Shown: positions 53,669 to 62,311 of the stretch, piece after piece | How the letters are laid out: each line of letters starts with the position of its first letter | Position numbering within the stretch: position 1 is the stretch's first letter | DNA from: Syntrophotalea carbinolica DSM 2380 | GTDB lineage: Bacteria > Desulfobacterota > Desulfuromonadia > Desulfuromonadales > Syntrophotaleaceae | Assembly: GCF_000012885.1 (NCBI RefSeq) | Contig: NC_007498.2 | Span: 3,566,001 to 3,630,000, forward strand | Length of the DNA stretch: 64,000 nt | Direction of reading: 5' to 3' | Position numbers and translations under genes: made by a program | Notes under the pieces: generated by a model | Database searches by the model: none | Told to the model about the DNA's origin: nothing | Seen by the model: the letters and a program-made list of their open reading frames with translations, nothing else

Positions 53669-55651
53669 GTGAAGAAGCAACCCGAAACATCGCTGCTCGG
53701 GGTCGACACCGGCGGCACATTTACCGACCTGATACTGGTCACAGGCTCCAAAGTGCGTACCCACAAGCTCCCTTCCACCCCGGACGATCCGTCGCGGGCC
53801 GTTCTCGAAGGGATCGCGTTTCTGCTTGGCGAGGATCAGGCCCTGGTGTTCCACGGCTCGACGGTTGCCACCAATGCCCTGCTGGAAGGCACTGGGGCGC
53901 CGGTTGCGCTGGTGACGACCCAAGGTTTCGGCGATGTACTGCACATCGGTCGGCAACAGCGCCCCCGGCTCTACGCTTTGCATCCCGAAGACCGCCGGTC
54001 GCTGGTTGCGCGCGAACATGTGGTGGAGGTGCGGGAACGGATAGAGGCGGATGGCTCCGTGGCCGAGCCCCTTGACGAGGAAGAGATCCGCCGGGTCGTG
54101 AAACAGTTGAAGGCCTGCAACTGCGACTCGGTGGCGCTTTGTCTGCTGCATGCCTACGCCAATCCCGACCATGAACAGCGCCTGCAGAAAGCTCTGGAAG
54201 ACGCCGGTCTTCAGGTATCGGCTTCGCACCGGGTGTTGCCGGAATACCGTGAATTCGAGCGGGCCTCGACCACCGCCGTCAATGCCGCCGTATCGCCGGT
54301 GATGACGCGCTATCTCGACCGCCTGCAAAAGGGCCTCGAACATCGTACCTTGCGCATCATGCAGAGCAACGGCGGTGCCATCCACGCCGAAACCGCCGGC
54401 AGCGAGGCCGTACGCACCATTTTATCGGGACCGGCAGCCGGGATGGTCGGCGCCTATGTTACCGCCAGGGCAGCCGGCTTCGAACGCATCATCACCTTTG
54501 ACATGGGGGGGACCAGTACCGATGTCGGGCTGTGCGACGGCGAGGTGCCGGTCACCTCGGAGACCATGCTGGCCGGTTGGCCGGTCAAGGTGCCGATGAT
54601 CGACATTCATACGGTTGGCGCCGGCGGCGGTTCCATCGCCCGCGTCGATGTCGGGGGCGCGCTTCGCGTCGGCCCGCAAAGCGCCGGGGCCGATCCCGGT
54701 CCGGTCTGTTACGGCAAAGGCTGCGACGTCACGGTGACGGATGCCAACCTCTATCTCGGCAGGCTGTTACCCGACCGGTTTCTCGGTGGCCGTATGCACC
54801 TGGATGAACACCGCTGCCGCCATGCCATGGAACAACTGGCCGAAGGCGCCAAGCTGCCTGCCAGACGCCTGGCCGAAGGTGTGCTGGAGGTAGCGGAAGC
54901 CACCATGGCCGGGGCTTTGCGGGTGGTCTCCGTGGCCAAGGGCTACGATCCGCGCGATTTCACCCTGCTGCCGTTCGGCGGCGCCGGCGGCCTGCATGTC
55001 TGCTCCCTGGCCGACAAACTGGGGATTCCATCCGCCCTGATCCCGGCCCATCCGGGGTTGCTGTCGGCCGTCGGTCTGGTGCTGGCCGACGTGATACGCG
55101 ATTATTCCCTGTCCGTGCTGCGCGCCGGCGAAAGTTCCATGGCCTCCCTCGAAGCCTTGTTTGCCCCCCTTGAAGAACGTGCCCGCCGCGACATGGCCGC
55201 CGAAGGGGTAACCGGCGGGGCGCTGCGTCTGGAACGTGCCCTCGATATGCGTTATCGGGGCCAGTCCTTCGAAGTGACGGTGCCGTTGCAGGAAGGTTTT
55301 CGCGCCACCTTTCATGACCGCTATCAGGATCTGTACGGTTATCACGACAAAGACCGGGAGCTGGAGATCGTTACCCTGCGCCTGCGCGCCGTGGGGGGCG
55401 GCCCCCAACCTGACCTCAACCTCGGCAGCGCCATGCATGGAACACCGCAACCGGTGGCCACCCGACAGGTGGTCTGGAACGGTAGCGAAACGACCTGGCC
55501 CGTCTACCAGCGATCAGACCTGCCTGTCGACAGCATGCTGCACGGACCGGCTCTTATCGTCGAAGAAACCTCCACCCATGTGCTTGCGCCGGACTGGCAG
55601 GCCAGGGTGGACGGCGGCTTCAACCTGCTGCTGGAAAGGGACCAGGCATGA
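53669..55651 (+). CDS. hyuA: hydantoinase/oxoprolinase/acetone carboxylase family subunit A
   Basis: A 660-residue protein of the HyuA superfamily, with the acetate-kinase-like ATP fold. Seen are LLGVDTGGTFTDLILV, VFHGSTVATNALLEGTGA, FDMGGTSTDVGLCDG and GGSIARVDVGGALRVGPQSAGADPGP. Members are N-methylhydantoinases, 5-oxoprolinases and the beta subunits of acetone or acetophenone carboxylases; ATP hydrolysis drives ring opening or carboxylation. Starts at a GTG (53669) with CAAAGGAAAAAC. Its stop overlaps hyuB (ATGA). Substrate not decided by sequence. Confidence 0.9.
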   Translation: MKKQPETSLLGVDTGGTFTDLILVTGSKVRTHKLPSTPDDPSRAVLEGIAFLLGEDQALVFHGSTVATNALLEGTGAPVALVTTQGFGDVLHIGRQQRPRLYALHPEDRRSLVAREHVVEVRERIEADGSVAEPLDEEEIRRVVKQLKACNCDSVALCLLHAYANPDHEQRLQKALEDAGLQVSASHRVLPEYREFERASTTAVNAAVSPVMTRYLDRLQKGLEHRTLRIMQSNGGAIHAETAGSEAVRTILSGPAAGMVGAYVTARAAGFERIITFDMGGTSTDVGLCDGEVPVTSETMLAGWPVKVPMIDIHTVGAGGGSIARVDVGGALRVGPQSAGADPGPVCYGKGCDVTVTDANLYLGRLLPDRFLGGRMHLDEHRCRHAMEQLAEGAKLPARRLAEGVLEVAEATMAGALRVVSVAKGYDPRDFTLLPFGGAGGLHVCSLADKLGIPSALIPAHPGLLSAVGLVLADVIRDYSLSVLRAGESSMASLEALFAPLEERARRDMAAEGVTGGALRLERALDMRYRGQSFEVTVPLQEGFRATFHDRYQDLYGYHDKDRELEIVTLRLRAVGGGPQPDLNLGSAMHGTPQPVATRQVVWNGSETTWPVYQRSDLPVDSMLHGPALIVEETSTHVLAPDWQARVDGGFNLLLERDQA

Positions 55652-57261
55652 ATCCGAACATCGATCCGATCCGCCTTGAAGTGCTCAAAAACCGTTTCGC
55701 CTCCCTCACCGAGGAAATGGGCGCGGTACTGCAGCGTACCGCCTTCTCCCCCAACATCAAAGAACGCCGCGATTTTTCCTGCGCGCTGTTCGACAGCGAC
55801 GGCGAAATGCTCGCCCAGGCGGCCCATATCCCGGTTCACCTGGGATCCATGCCCTTATCCGTCGCCGCGGCCATTCGCCGCATCAATATGGCGCCCGGCG
55901 ACATGGTCATGCTCAATGATCCCTACTGCGGCGGCACCCATCTGCCGGATATTACCCTGGTGATGCCGGTTTTCTGCGGCGGCGCAAAGCCGGCGTTTTA
56001 CCTCGCCAACCGGGCCCACCATGCCGATGTCGGCGGCATCAGTGCCGGCTCCCTGCCGTTATCCACGGAAGTCTTTCAGGAAGGTTTGCGCATTCCGCCG
56101 GTCCGGATCGTGCGGCAGGGGCGGCTCCAAGAGGAAGTGCTGGCGATGCTCTTAGCCAATGTGAGAACCCCGGTAGAACGCGAAGGCGACCTGAATGCTC
56201 AACTCGCCGCCAACCGTGTCGGCGAGCGGCGGTTGCGGGAGATCGTGGCCCTTTACGGTCTGGATGAAACCGACCTTTACGGCCGCGCCTTGCTCAATTA
56301 CGGCGAGCGCATGATGGCCGATGTCATCAGTGCGATACCCGACGGCTGCTATCGCTATGAGGACGCCCTGGACGATGACGGCACCGGCAGCGGACCGATC
56401 CCGATTCGCTGCGAATTGACGGTGGCCGGTCGGCGCGCATCCGTCGATTTTTCCGCCAGCGCTGAGCAAGTCCCTGGCTGCGTCAATGCCGTACGGGCGA
56501 TTACCCTGTCGGCGGTGTTCTATGTGTTTCGCCTGCTGGCGCCGGAAGACATGCCCGGCAGCGCCGGGTGCATGCGCCCGCTGGCGGTGCGTACCGTGCC
56601 GGGCACGGTGGTCGATTGCATCTTTCCGGCAGCTGTGGCCGGCGGCAACGTGGAAACCTCCCAGCGCATTGTCGATGTACTGCTCGGCGCCCTGTCCCAG
56701 GCCCTGCCCGATCGCATCCCGGCCGCCAGTTGCGGTTCCATGAGCAATCTGACCATCGGCGGGGTCGATCCCCGCAGTGGCGATCTGTTCGCTTATTACG
56801 AAACCATTGCCGGCGGAGCCGGCGGCGGGCCCCTGGGGCCTGGCGCCAGCGGCTTGCAGACCCACATGACCAACACCCTCAACACCCCCGCCGAAGCCCT
56901 GGAGCATGCCTATCCGTTGCGGGTAAAGCGCTATGCCCTGCGTGACGGGTCGGGCGGCAGCGGCCGACACCCCGGCGGCACGGGAGTGATCAAGGAGCTG
57001 GAAATCCTAGGCGAGAGCCGGATCACCCTTATCAGCGACCGCCGCAACCTGGGCCCTTACGGCCTGGCCGGCGGCGGGGCCGGACGCCCCGGACGCAATG
57101 CCCTGCTGCGGGAGAACCAACTGACGGAGCTGCCGGGAAAATGTTCCGTGGCCGCACGTACCGGCGATGTCCTCATCATCGAAACTCCCGGTGGCGGAGG
57201 CTGGGGCGACGATCATGCCACCCCCGAAAAGGGCACCCATGAACGATCCGACCGCGATTAA
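55648..57261 (+). CDS. hyuB: hydantoinase/oxoprolinase/acetone carboxylase family subunit B
   Basis: A 537-residue HyuB-type subunit and obligate partner of the A subunit. It starts DPIRLEVLKNRFASLTEEMG and has TAFSPNIKERRDFSCALFD, MVMLNDPYCGGTHLPDI, NRAHHADVGGISAGS and the C-terminal glycine-rich PGGGGWGD typical of the family. Its end overlaps the UbiD gene by about 23 bases in another frame. Together A and B form the ATP-dependent amidase or carboxylase core; a third (gamma) subunit of acetone carboxylases is absent here. Confidence 0.92.
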   Translation: MNPNIDPIRLEVLKNRFASLTEEMGAVLQRTAFSPNIKERRDFSCALFDSDGEMLAQAAHIPVHLGSMPLSVAAAIRRINMAPGDMVMLNDPYCGGTHLPDITLVMPVFCGGAKPAFYLANRAHHADVGGISAGSLPLSTEVFQEGLRIPPVRIVRQGRLQEEVLAMLLANVRTPVEREGDLNAQLAANRVGERRLREIVALYGLDETDLYGRALLNYGERMMADVISAIPDGCYRYEDALDDDGTGSGPIPIRCELTVAGRRASVDFSASAEQVPGCVNAVRAITLSAVFYVFRLLAPEDMPGSAGCMRPLAVRTVPGTVVDCIFPAAVAGGNVETSQRIVDVLLGALSQALPDRIPAASCGSMSNLTIGGVDPRSGDLFAYYETIAGGAGGGPLGPGASGLQTHMTNTLNTPAEALEHAYPLRVKRYALRDGSGGSGRHPGGTGVIKELEILGESRITLISDRRNLGPYGLAGGGAGRPGRNALLRENQLTELPGKCSVAARTGDVLIIETPGGGGWGDDHATPEKGTHERSDRD

Positions 57262-58612
57262 CGACCTGCGTCAATTCCTGGCCTTGCTGGAGGCACAAGA
57301 AGACCTGCGCCGCATATCCGTCGAAGTCGATGCGGAGCTGGAAATCGCCGCCATTACGGACCGCGTCTGTAAAGGCGCGGCCGGAAGACGGGCGCTCCTG
57401 TTTGAGCGCGTACGCGGGTACCGAGCCCCCGTCGCAACCAACCTGTTCGGCGCACCCCGGCGAGCCGCCTGGGCCCTGAACGTGCAACATGCCGATGAAG
57501 CGGCCGGTCGGCTGATACGGGGGCTGGAGCAGGTTCCTGGCGAGGATGCTGAAACCCGCCTGCGCCGCCTGCTGCAACAACCGCAATTTGCCCCGCGCCG
57601 GCAAAGCCGCGGGGATTGTCATCAGGTGGTCATGACCAGGCCGGACCTGTCCCGAATACCGGCTTTGCGCAGCTGGCCCGGTGATGGCGGTCGCTACCTG
57701 AACCTGCCCCAGATCTACAGCCGTCACCCGGACGGCGGCGTGGGCAACTGCGGCATGTACCGGTGCCAGATTCTGGGTCCGCGGCAAATCGCCGTGCATT
57801 GGAAGGAGAGCAGCGATGCTGCGCGCCATTGCAGTGCCTGGCATGCACGCAATCTGCCCATGCCGGTGAGTATCGCCCTGGGCGGCGCCCCGGCCATGAT
57901 GTTTGCTGCAACCTTTCCTCTGCCGCCCGATATCGATGAAGCGGCTCTGGCCGGTCTTCTTTGCGACCGCCCCATGGCCATGGCCACCTCGTTATCCAGC
58001 GACCTGTCGATTCCTGCTGCAGCGGAATATATTCTTGAAGGGCTGGTGCATCCCGGCGAAACGGTTGAAGAAGGCCCGTTCGGCAATCACACGGGCTTTT
58101 ATCAGCCACGCACCCGGGTGCCCCTGCTGCGAGTAACGTCCGTAAGCCATCGTTACGACCCGATCCTGGTCACCACGGTTGTCGGCCCGCCGCCCATGGA
58201 AAACTGCTACCTCGGAAAGCTTGCCGAACGCCTGCTGCTGCCTCTGCTGCGTATCGACCATCCCGCCATCGTCGATATCCACATGCCCGTTGAAGGGATC
58301 TTTCACGGCGCCACCCTCATCGCTGTCCAGCCAGGCACCTCGGGAAAATCCCTGCTGCAGGATCTTTGGCAGAACGGGCCGCTGCACAGTTCCCGTCTGC
58401 TGGTGGTGGCAACCGCAGATGAAATACGGAATCCGGCCACTTTTTTCTGGCGCACCCTGAACCGTCTCGATGCCAAACGCGACCTGCTGGTGCGGGATGG
58501 ACGCCTTGGCATCGATGCCACGCGGGACCCGGCAGGACTGCAGGTGCTACGCCCGGATGCACAGATCCGATCCCTGCTTCAGCGACGCTGGGCCGAGTAC
58601 GGTCTCGACTGA
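57239..58612 (+). CDS. UbiD-family prenyl-FMN-dependent (de)carboxylase
   Basis: A 457-residue UbiD-type protein. The family's core is seen in EEGPFGNHTGFYQ, LRVTSVSHRYDPIL, VVGPPPMEN and YRCQILGPRQIAVHW. Enzymes of this family use prenylated FMN, supplied by UbiX, to decarboxylate or carboxylate aromatic or unsaturated acids. ubiX is not visible nearby. The ATG at 57239 has AAAAGGGCACCC ahead and lies inside the end of hyuB, so the three genes are one translational unit. It is distinct from the haem/quinone genes and probably part of a dedicated pathway. Confidence 0.88.
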   Translation: MNDPTAINDLRQFLALLEAQEDLRRISVEVDAELEIAAITDRVCKGAAGRRALLFERVRGYRAPVATNLFGAPRRAAWALNVQHADEAAGRLIRGLEQVPGEDAETRLRRLLQQPQFAPRRQSRGDCHQVVMTRPDLSRIPALRSWPGDGGRYLNLPQIYSRHPDGGVGNCGMYRCQILGPRQIAVHWKESSDAARHCSAWHARNLPMPVSIALGGAPAMMFAATFPLPPDIDEAALAGLLCDRPMAMATSLSSDLSIPAAAEYILEGLVHPGETVEEGPFGNHTGFYQPRTRVPLLRVTSVSHRYDPILVTTVVGPPPMENCYLGKLAERLLLPLLRIDHPAIVDIHMPVEGIFHGATLIAVQPGTSGKSLLQDLWQNGPLHSSRLLVVATADEIRNPATFFWRTLNRLDAKRDLLVRDGRLGIDATRDPAGLQVLRPDAQIRSLLQRRWAEYGLD

Positions 58613-58710
58613 CCTGCCTGCCGTTCTGTGCCGAAAGATGCAGCAACACGGAAAATGGGATACAATGGGCAAAGAAGACAACCGCCCGGCAGCCTTTAAC
58701 GGAGGATGTT

Positions 58711-59289
58711 ATGACTCGCGGCACCCCGCCTGAAAAAATTGAGCATCTGCAACCGGAAAAGCGTTACGGGCTGACCGTGGTGCTGACCGGCAACGGCAAA
58801 GGCAAGACCAGCTCGGCTCTGGGCATGGTCTTGCGGGCCTGCGGACACGGCATGCGCAGTTGCATTATCCAGTTCATGAAAGGCGACCTGTACGCCGGCG
58901 AGTGGGACGGCATCAAAAAGCTCGGCGACCAGGTTGAGCTCTACCATACCGGCAAAGGCTTTTGCGGTATCCAGGGCAACACCTATCCCTACGAGGAACA
59001 TCGTGCCAACGCCCAGGACGCCATCGACCTGACCCTGGAGAAAATGGTCTCCGGAAAGTTCGATCTTCTGGTTCTGGATGAAATCAACAACGCCCTGCAC
59101 CTGAAACTGGTCGACCTGGACCAGGTACTGGATCTGCTTAACCGCAAGCCGCCGCTGTTGCACATGGTGCTGACCGGGCGCAACGCACACCCCGACATCA
59201 TCGAGCGGGCCGACACGGTCAGCGAAATCCGCGAGATCAAGCATGCCTTCCGGCGCGATATCGAACCGCAGCCCGGCATCGATTATTGA
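58711..59289 (+). CDS. cobO: cob(I)yrinic acid a,c-diamide adenosyltransferase
   Basis: A 192-residue CobA/CobO/BtuR-type enzyme that attaches the adenosyl ligand to corrinoids. It shows the P-loop LTGNGKGKTSSALGMVL, SCIIQFMKGD, DLLVLDEINNAL and the end LTGRNAHPDIIERADTVSEI. The start has ACGGAGGATG. It is 98 bases after the UbiD gene. No other cob genes sit beside it; a TACAAT at 58661 could be a promoter element but lacks a -35. Confidence 0.95.
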   Translation: MTRGTPPEKIEHLQPEKRYGLTVVLTGNGKGKTSSALGMVLRACGHGMRSCIIQFMKGDLYAGEWDGIKKLGDQVELYHTGKGFCGIQGNTYPYEEHRANAQDAIDLTLEKMVSGKFDLLVLDEINNALHLKLVDLDQVLDLLNRKPPLLHMVLTGRNAHPDIIERADTVSEIREIKHAFRRDIEPQPGIDY

Positions 59290-59373
59290 GCCTCCGGCAT
59301 ACCCAATCTCCGAGGCATGCTTTTTCTGTCCAGACAAAACGGCAACAAAGCAGCAACCCCCTAGGAGACGGCC

Positions 59374-59913
59374 ATGAAAAAATCGCTATTCTTGGTGCTT
59401 TTTCCAGCTCTGCTCGGTCTGCTGACAGGTTGTGGATCGGTTCTCTCCAAAGACGCCCTGTACGACGTCAACTACGAAGTGGAATATCCCCAACTGAAAG
59501 CCTCGCCGGAAACGCACCTGGGCAAGACCATCATCCTCGGCGGCTTGATTCTGGAAAACCGGATCACCGACGACGGCTCCACTCTGGAAATCCTCAAATA
59601 CACCCTCGACAAGCGGGACGAACCGCAGGACCCCGATGAGCTGGGTGGACGCTTTTTGGCCCGCAGCGACCGACTGCTCGACCCGAGCATTTATAAGGAA
59701 GGGAAACTTGTCACCCTCACCGGCACCCTGCGCGGCGTCGAGGTCCGGCCTATGCAAAAAGCCCGTTACCACTATCCGGTTTTCGAAATCGGCGAACTTT
59801 ACCTGTGGCCCGAGCAACGCTATGATCGCCCCTATCCCTACTACCCCTACTACGGTCCGTTCCCGTACGGGTACTATTATCCCTATTGGCGTGGACATCC
59901 CTATTGGTGGTAA
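59374..59913 (+). CDS. Slp-family outer-membrane lipoprotein
   Basis: A 179-residue lipoprotein: signal peptide with lipobox GLLTGCG, then the Slp domain (EVEYPQLKASPETHLGKTII; GGLILENRITDDGSTLEIL; RFLARSDRLLDPSIY). Slp proteins are starvation- and stress-induced outer-membrane lipoproteins. The C-terminal 30 residues are almost entirely tyrosine, proline and tryptophan (from YDRPYPYYPYYGPFPYGYYY on), an unusual aromatic tail. It is followed after 39 bases by the SYLF gene. Confidence 0.88.
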   Translation: MKKSLFLVLFPALLGLLTGCGSVLSKDALYDVNYEVEYPQLKASPETHLGKTIILGGLILENRITDDGSTLEILKYTLDKRDEPQDPDELGGRFLARSDRLLDPSIYKEGKLVTLTGTLRGVEVRPMQKARYHYPVFEIGELYLWPEQRYDRPYPYYPYYGPFPYGYYYPYWRGHPYWW

Positions 59914-59952
59914 GGGAAAAGGGGACGCAATCTCTGCTGACAGGAGGATGGC

Positions 59953-60645
59953 ATGTTGAAGCCGAAAGGTTATATACGTCTGCTGGCCGGTATGCTGACC
60001 ATGCTGGGACTGCTCTGGAGCGGTTCGGCACCGGCCGCCGAGCAGGAAACAACCGTCCACCAGGCTGTCGCCGTCCTCGACAAGATCATGGAGATTCCCG
60101 AATCGGCCATACCCCCCAGTCTGCTGGCCAATGCCTACGGGATCGCCATCATTCCCGGGGTGGTCAAGGGGGCCTTCATCATCGGCGGGCGTTATGGGGA
60201 AGGGGTGCTGCTGGTACGTACTCCCGGGGGAGGGTGGAGCAATCCGACCTTCCTGTCCATCGGCGGTGGCAGCTTCGGCTGGCAGATCGGCGGTCAGTCA
60301 ACGGATGTCATCCTGGTGTTCAAGAGCCAACGCAGCATTGAAGACATCAAACGAGGCAAATTCACCCTCGGCGCCGACGCGGCGGTGGCCGCCGGGCCAG
60401 TGGGACGAAGGGTGGAAGGCGCCACCGACGTGATGCTCAAGGCGGAGATTCTATCCTACAGCCGTTCCCGGGGATTTTTTGCCGGCGTTTCCCTGGAAGG
60501 CTCGGTGCTGAATATCCTCTGGCAGGACAATGCCGCCTATTACGGGCGACAAAATGTTACGGTCGAGGATATTTTCTCCGGCCGCGTCCGCGGACCGGCC
60601 TCGGCGACAACCTTGCGCAGGACAGTGGACACGTACGCGCCTTAG
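59953..60645 (+). CDS. SYLF-domain (Ysc84/DUF500) lipid-binding protein
   Basis: A 230-residue protein with a probable signal peptide (LAGMLTMLGLLWSGSAPAAA-like: MLTMLGLLWSGSAPAAEQ). The SYLF core is present: ANAYGIAIIPGVVKGAFIIG, GGGSFGWQIGGQSTDVILVF, LGADAAVAAGPVGRRVEG and SRGFFAGVSLEGSVL. The family binds phosphoinositides or other lipids; bacterial members are exported, of unknown role. ATG at 59953 follows ACAGGAGGATGGC. Probably cotranscribed with the Slp gene, pointing to an envelope function. Confidence 0.88.
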   Translation: MLKPKGYIRLLAGMLTMLGLLWSGSAPAAEQETTVHQAVAVLDKIMEIPESAIPPSLLANAYGIAIIPGVVKGAFIIGGRYGEGVLLVRTPGGGWSNPTFLSIGGGSFGWQIGGQSTDVILVFKSQRSIEDIKRGKFTLGADAAVAAGPVGRRVEGATDVMLKAEILSYSRSRGFFAGVSLEGSVLNILWQDNAAYYGRQNVTVEDIFSGRVRGPASATTLRRTVDTYAP

Positions 60646-60674
60646 GACAACATTTTACAACATGGAAAAACCCC

Positions 60675-60770
60675 GTCCTTGGTCCTTGGTCCTTGGTCCT
60701 TGGTCCTTGGTCCTTGGTCCTTGGTCCTTGGTCCTTGGTCCTTGGTCCTTGGTCCTTGGTCCTTGGTCCT
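60675..60770. repeat. 7-bp tandem repeat (GTCCTTG)x13.7
   Basis: A perfect heptanucleotide tandem array of 96 bases, 30 bases after the SYLF stop and 9 bases before the end of the YkgJ-like gene on the opposite strand. The unit is not a multiple of three and is not self-complementary. It is in the convergent gap, so no protein contains it if my gene ends are right. Confidence 0.95.
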
Positions 60771-60779
60771 CGATTGATT

Positions 60780-61178
60780 CTAGCTCTTACACTGATAGGC
60801 ACAATACCCCGGCCGCGGACCGACCTGCGGGTGATTACGGCAGGTATTGGGGCGCTTTGGGTAAATCGTGCAGCGACGACTTTTCTGATCGAGAAAAATG
60901 CAATCGTCGTTGGCCAGCCGCGCCAGCGTGAAGATTTCGCTTTTGAAATTAAAATGATCGATAAGCCCCTGCTTGCGCAATCGTTTGGCGATCTCCTTGG
61001 CCGGTTCGTCAACCTCGAAGGCATCGACCAGCTCCATACGCACCAGATCCTCAATGGTCACTTCCACCGGCAGGCTGCAACAAACGCCCAGGCAATCGTT
61101 GCACAGCCCCTTGCGATACTTGACCCAGGTCGACGGCATATCGACATGGCAACCCTGTCTTGCGTGATGTCTCATCAT
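60780..61178 (-). CDS. YkgJ-family cysteine-cluster protein
   Basis: A 132-residue protein with the cysteine pattern of the YkgJ/UPF0153 family: LCNDCLGVCCSLPVEVT, CIFLDQKSRRCTIYPKRPNTCRN and GYCAYQCKS. The cluster is thought to bind zinc or an Fe-S centre; function unknown. The stop lies just beside the heptamer array. Two adjacent ATGs begin it, with GAAG ahead. Confidence 0.85.
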   Translation of the reverse strand: MMRHHARQGCHVDMPSTWVKYRKGLCNDCLGVCCSLPVEVTIEDLVRMELVDAFEVDEPAKEIAKRLRKQGLIDHFNFKSEIFTLARLANDDCIFLDQKSRRCTIYPKRPNTCRNHPQVGPRPGYCAYQCKS

Positions 61179-61351
61179 CTGAACTTCGGAAATGGAATAA
61201 ACGGAAAATTTACGGCGGGGTCAGGGAAAGACACTCTTGTCCGAAACTGCCGCTGCTTTTTGCACAACGGCCAAAGACCTTAATAAATGCCGGGAGAATT
61301 TGCAAGGATAGATCGGAGAGAGCACCGAAGAACAAGAGCCGCCCTTCGCGC

Positions 61352-61384
61352 AAAAAAAAAGCCTGCGTCGGTAACGCAGGCTTT
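61352..61384 (-). terminator. intrinsic terminator of the tRNA-Phe transcript
   Basis: Minus-strand stem AAAGCCTGCG / CGCAGGCTTT with a 7-base loop, followed by a long T run (nine A residues on the plus strand at 61352-61360). It ends about 11 bases after the tRNA. Confidence 0.9.
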
Positions 61385-61394
61385 GATATGCAAA

Positions 61395-61470
<76 letters not shown>

Positions 61471-61483
61471 AATGCGAGTTCCG

Positions 61484-61512
61484 TTTATAAAGAATTCGCC
61501 CGCTTCTGTCAA
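61484..61512 (-). promoter_or_regulatory. promoter of tRNA-Phe
   Basis: Minus strand TTGACA (61512-61507), 17 bases, TATAAA (61489-61484). Transcription would start about 7 bases before the mature 5' end at 61470. Confidence 0.85.
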
Positions 61513-61548
61513 GAAAAAACATGGACTTTTTGTAAGCAGCTCGTCAAA

Positions 61549-61576
61549 TTGCCTCTGCCGCAGCTTATGTTATTCT
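61549..61576 (+). promoter_or_regulatory. possible promoter of the DUF5752-trehalose operon
   Basis: TTGCCT (61549-61554), 16 bases, TATTCT (61571-61576), 60 bases before the ATG. Moderate match. Confidence 0.45.
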
Positions 61577-61636
61577 TTCATAGACACCGAACATCAAATC
61601 ATATCCACCATTTAGAACCCGTTTTACAGGAGTTCC

Positions 61637-62311
61637 ATGGCAACGGCTACATCGAACATAGCGCCTTTTGAAGTAAAGGACTGCGCCCTGATTACCCTGT
61701 CGACGGGCACCAAGGTGCAAAACCTCAAGGAATTTCGGGACGCGCTGGAAAGAGTGCCCATCGCCAGCATCGACCATCATTTCTGGGGCCGTCTGCTGCG
61801 CCCCCAATTTGACGAACCGGAATACAACAACGACTTTGCCTCCTGGGCCTATCGGGGCCTGCACGACAAAACTCTGGCAGAGCGCCTCAGCATGACGTTG
61901 CCGACGGACTTTCCCAGCCTGGAGGCCCTGCGTCTGGAACTGGTCGATACCGTGGAGCAACGCCTGGACGAAAGCGAAATGATCCCCTGGGCCCGGGCCG
62001 ACAATCTGTTTTATTTTCTGCATTCCAAGATTGTGGTCTTCGACACGGGGCTGCGCTTTGACAACCCCAAAGACTTGACCGCCTATCTGCCCACACTGTC
62101 CACCGGCTGCATCTTTTACCATTTCATCGACGCGCGCAGCCGCACCGAGCAACGCTGCGACGATTTTTCCGCGTGGCTTGGCGGTTTTGGCGAGTGTTAC
62201 CGGAATCTGCAAGAACGCTTGAGCGGTTTCGACCCCTACTTTTCCTCCCTGGACGAAATACGCACCCATATCGCGACTCTTTTTCAGGCGTTTTTCGAGG
62301 AGCAAAGCTGA
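61637..62311 (+). CDS. DUF5752 family protein
   Basis: A 224-residue soluble protein recognised as DUF5752 by APFEVKDCALITLSTGTKVQNL, FREALE-like LKEFRDALERVPIASIDHHFWG and NNDFASWAYRGLHDKTLAERL. The function is unknown, but these genes commonly stand beside trehalose-type glycosyltransferases, as here. The start has TACAGGAGTTCC. Its stop overlaps the next ATG (TGATG), implying coupled translation and a shared pathway. Confidence 0.75.
   Translation: MATATSNIAPFEVKDCALITLSTGTKVQNLKEFRDALERVPIASIDHHFWGRLLRPQFDEPEYNNDFASWAYRGLHDKTLAERLSMTLPTDFPSLEALRLELVDTVEQRLDESEMIPWARADNLFYFLHSKIVVFDTGLRFDNPKDLTAYLPTLSTGCIFYHFIDARSRTEQRCDDFSAWLGGFGECYRNLQERLSGFDPYFSSLDEIRTHIATLFQAFFEEQS

Noticed and set aside
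60675-60770. The heptamer array as a CRISPR or terminator.
   Set aside because: There are no spacers between the units, and the unit cannot form a hairpin with itself.
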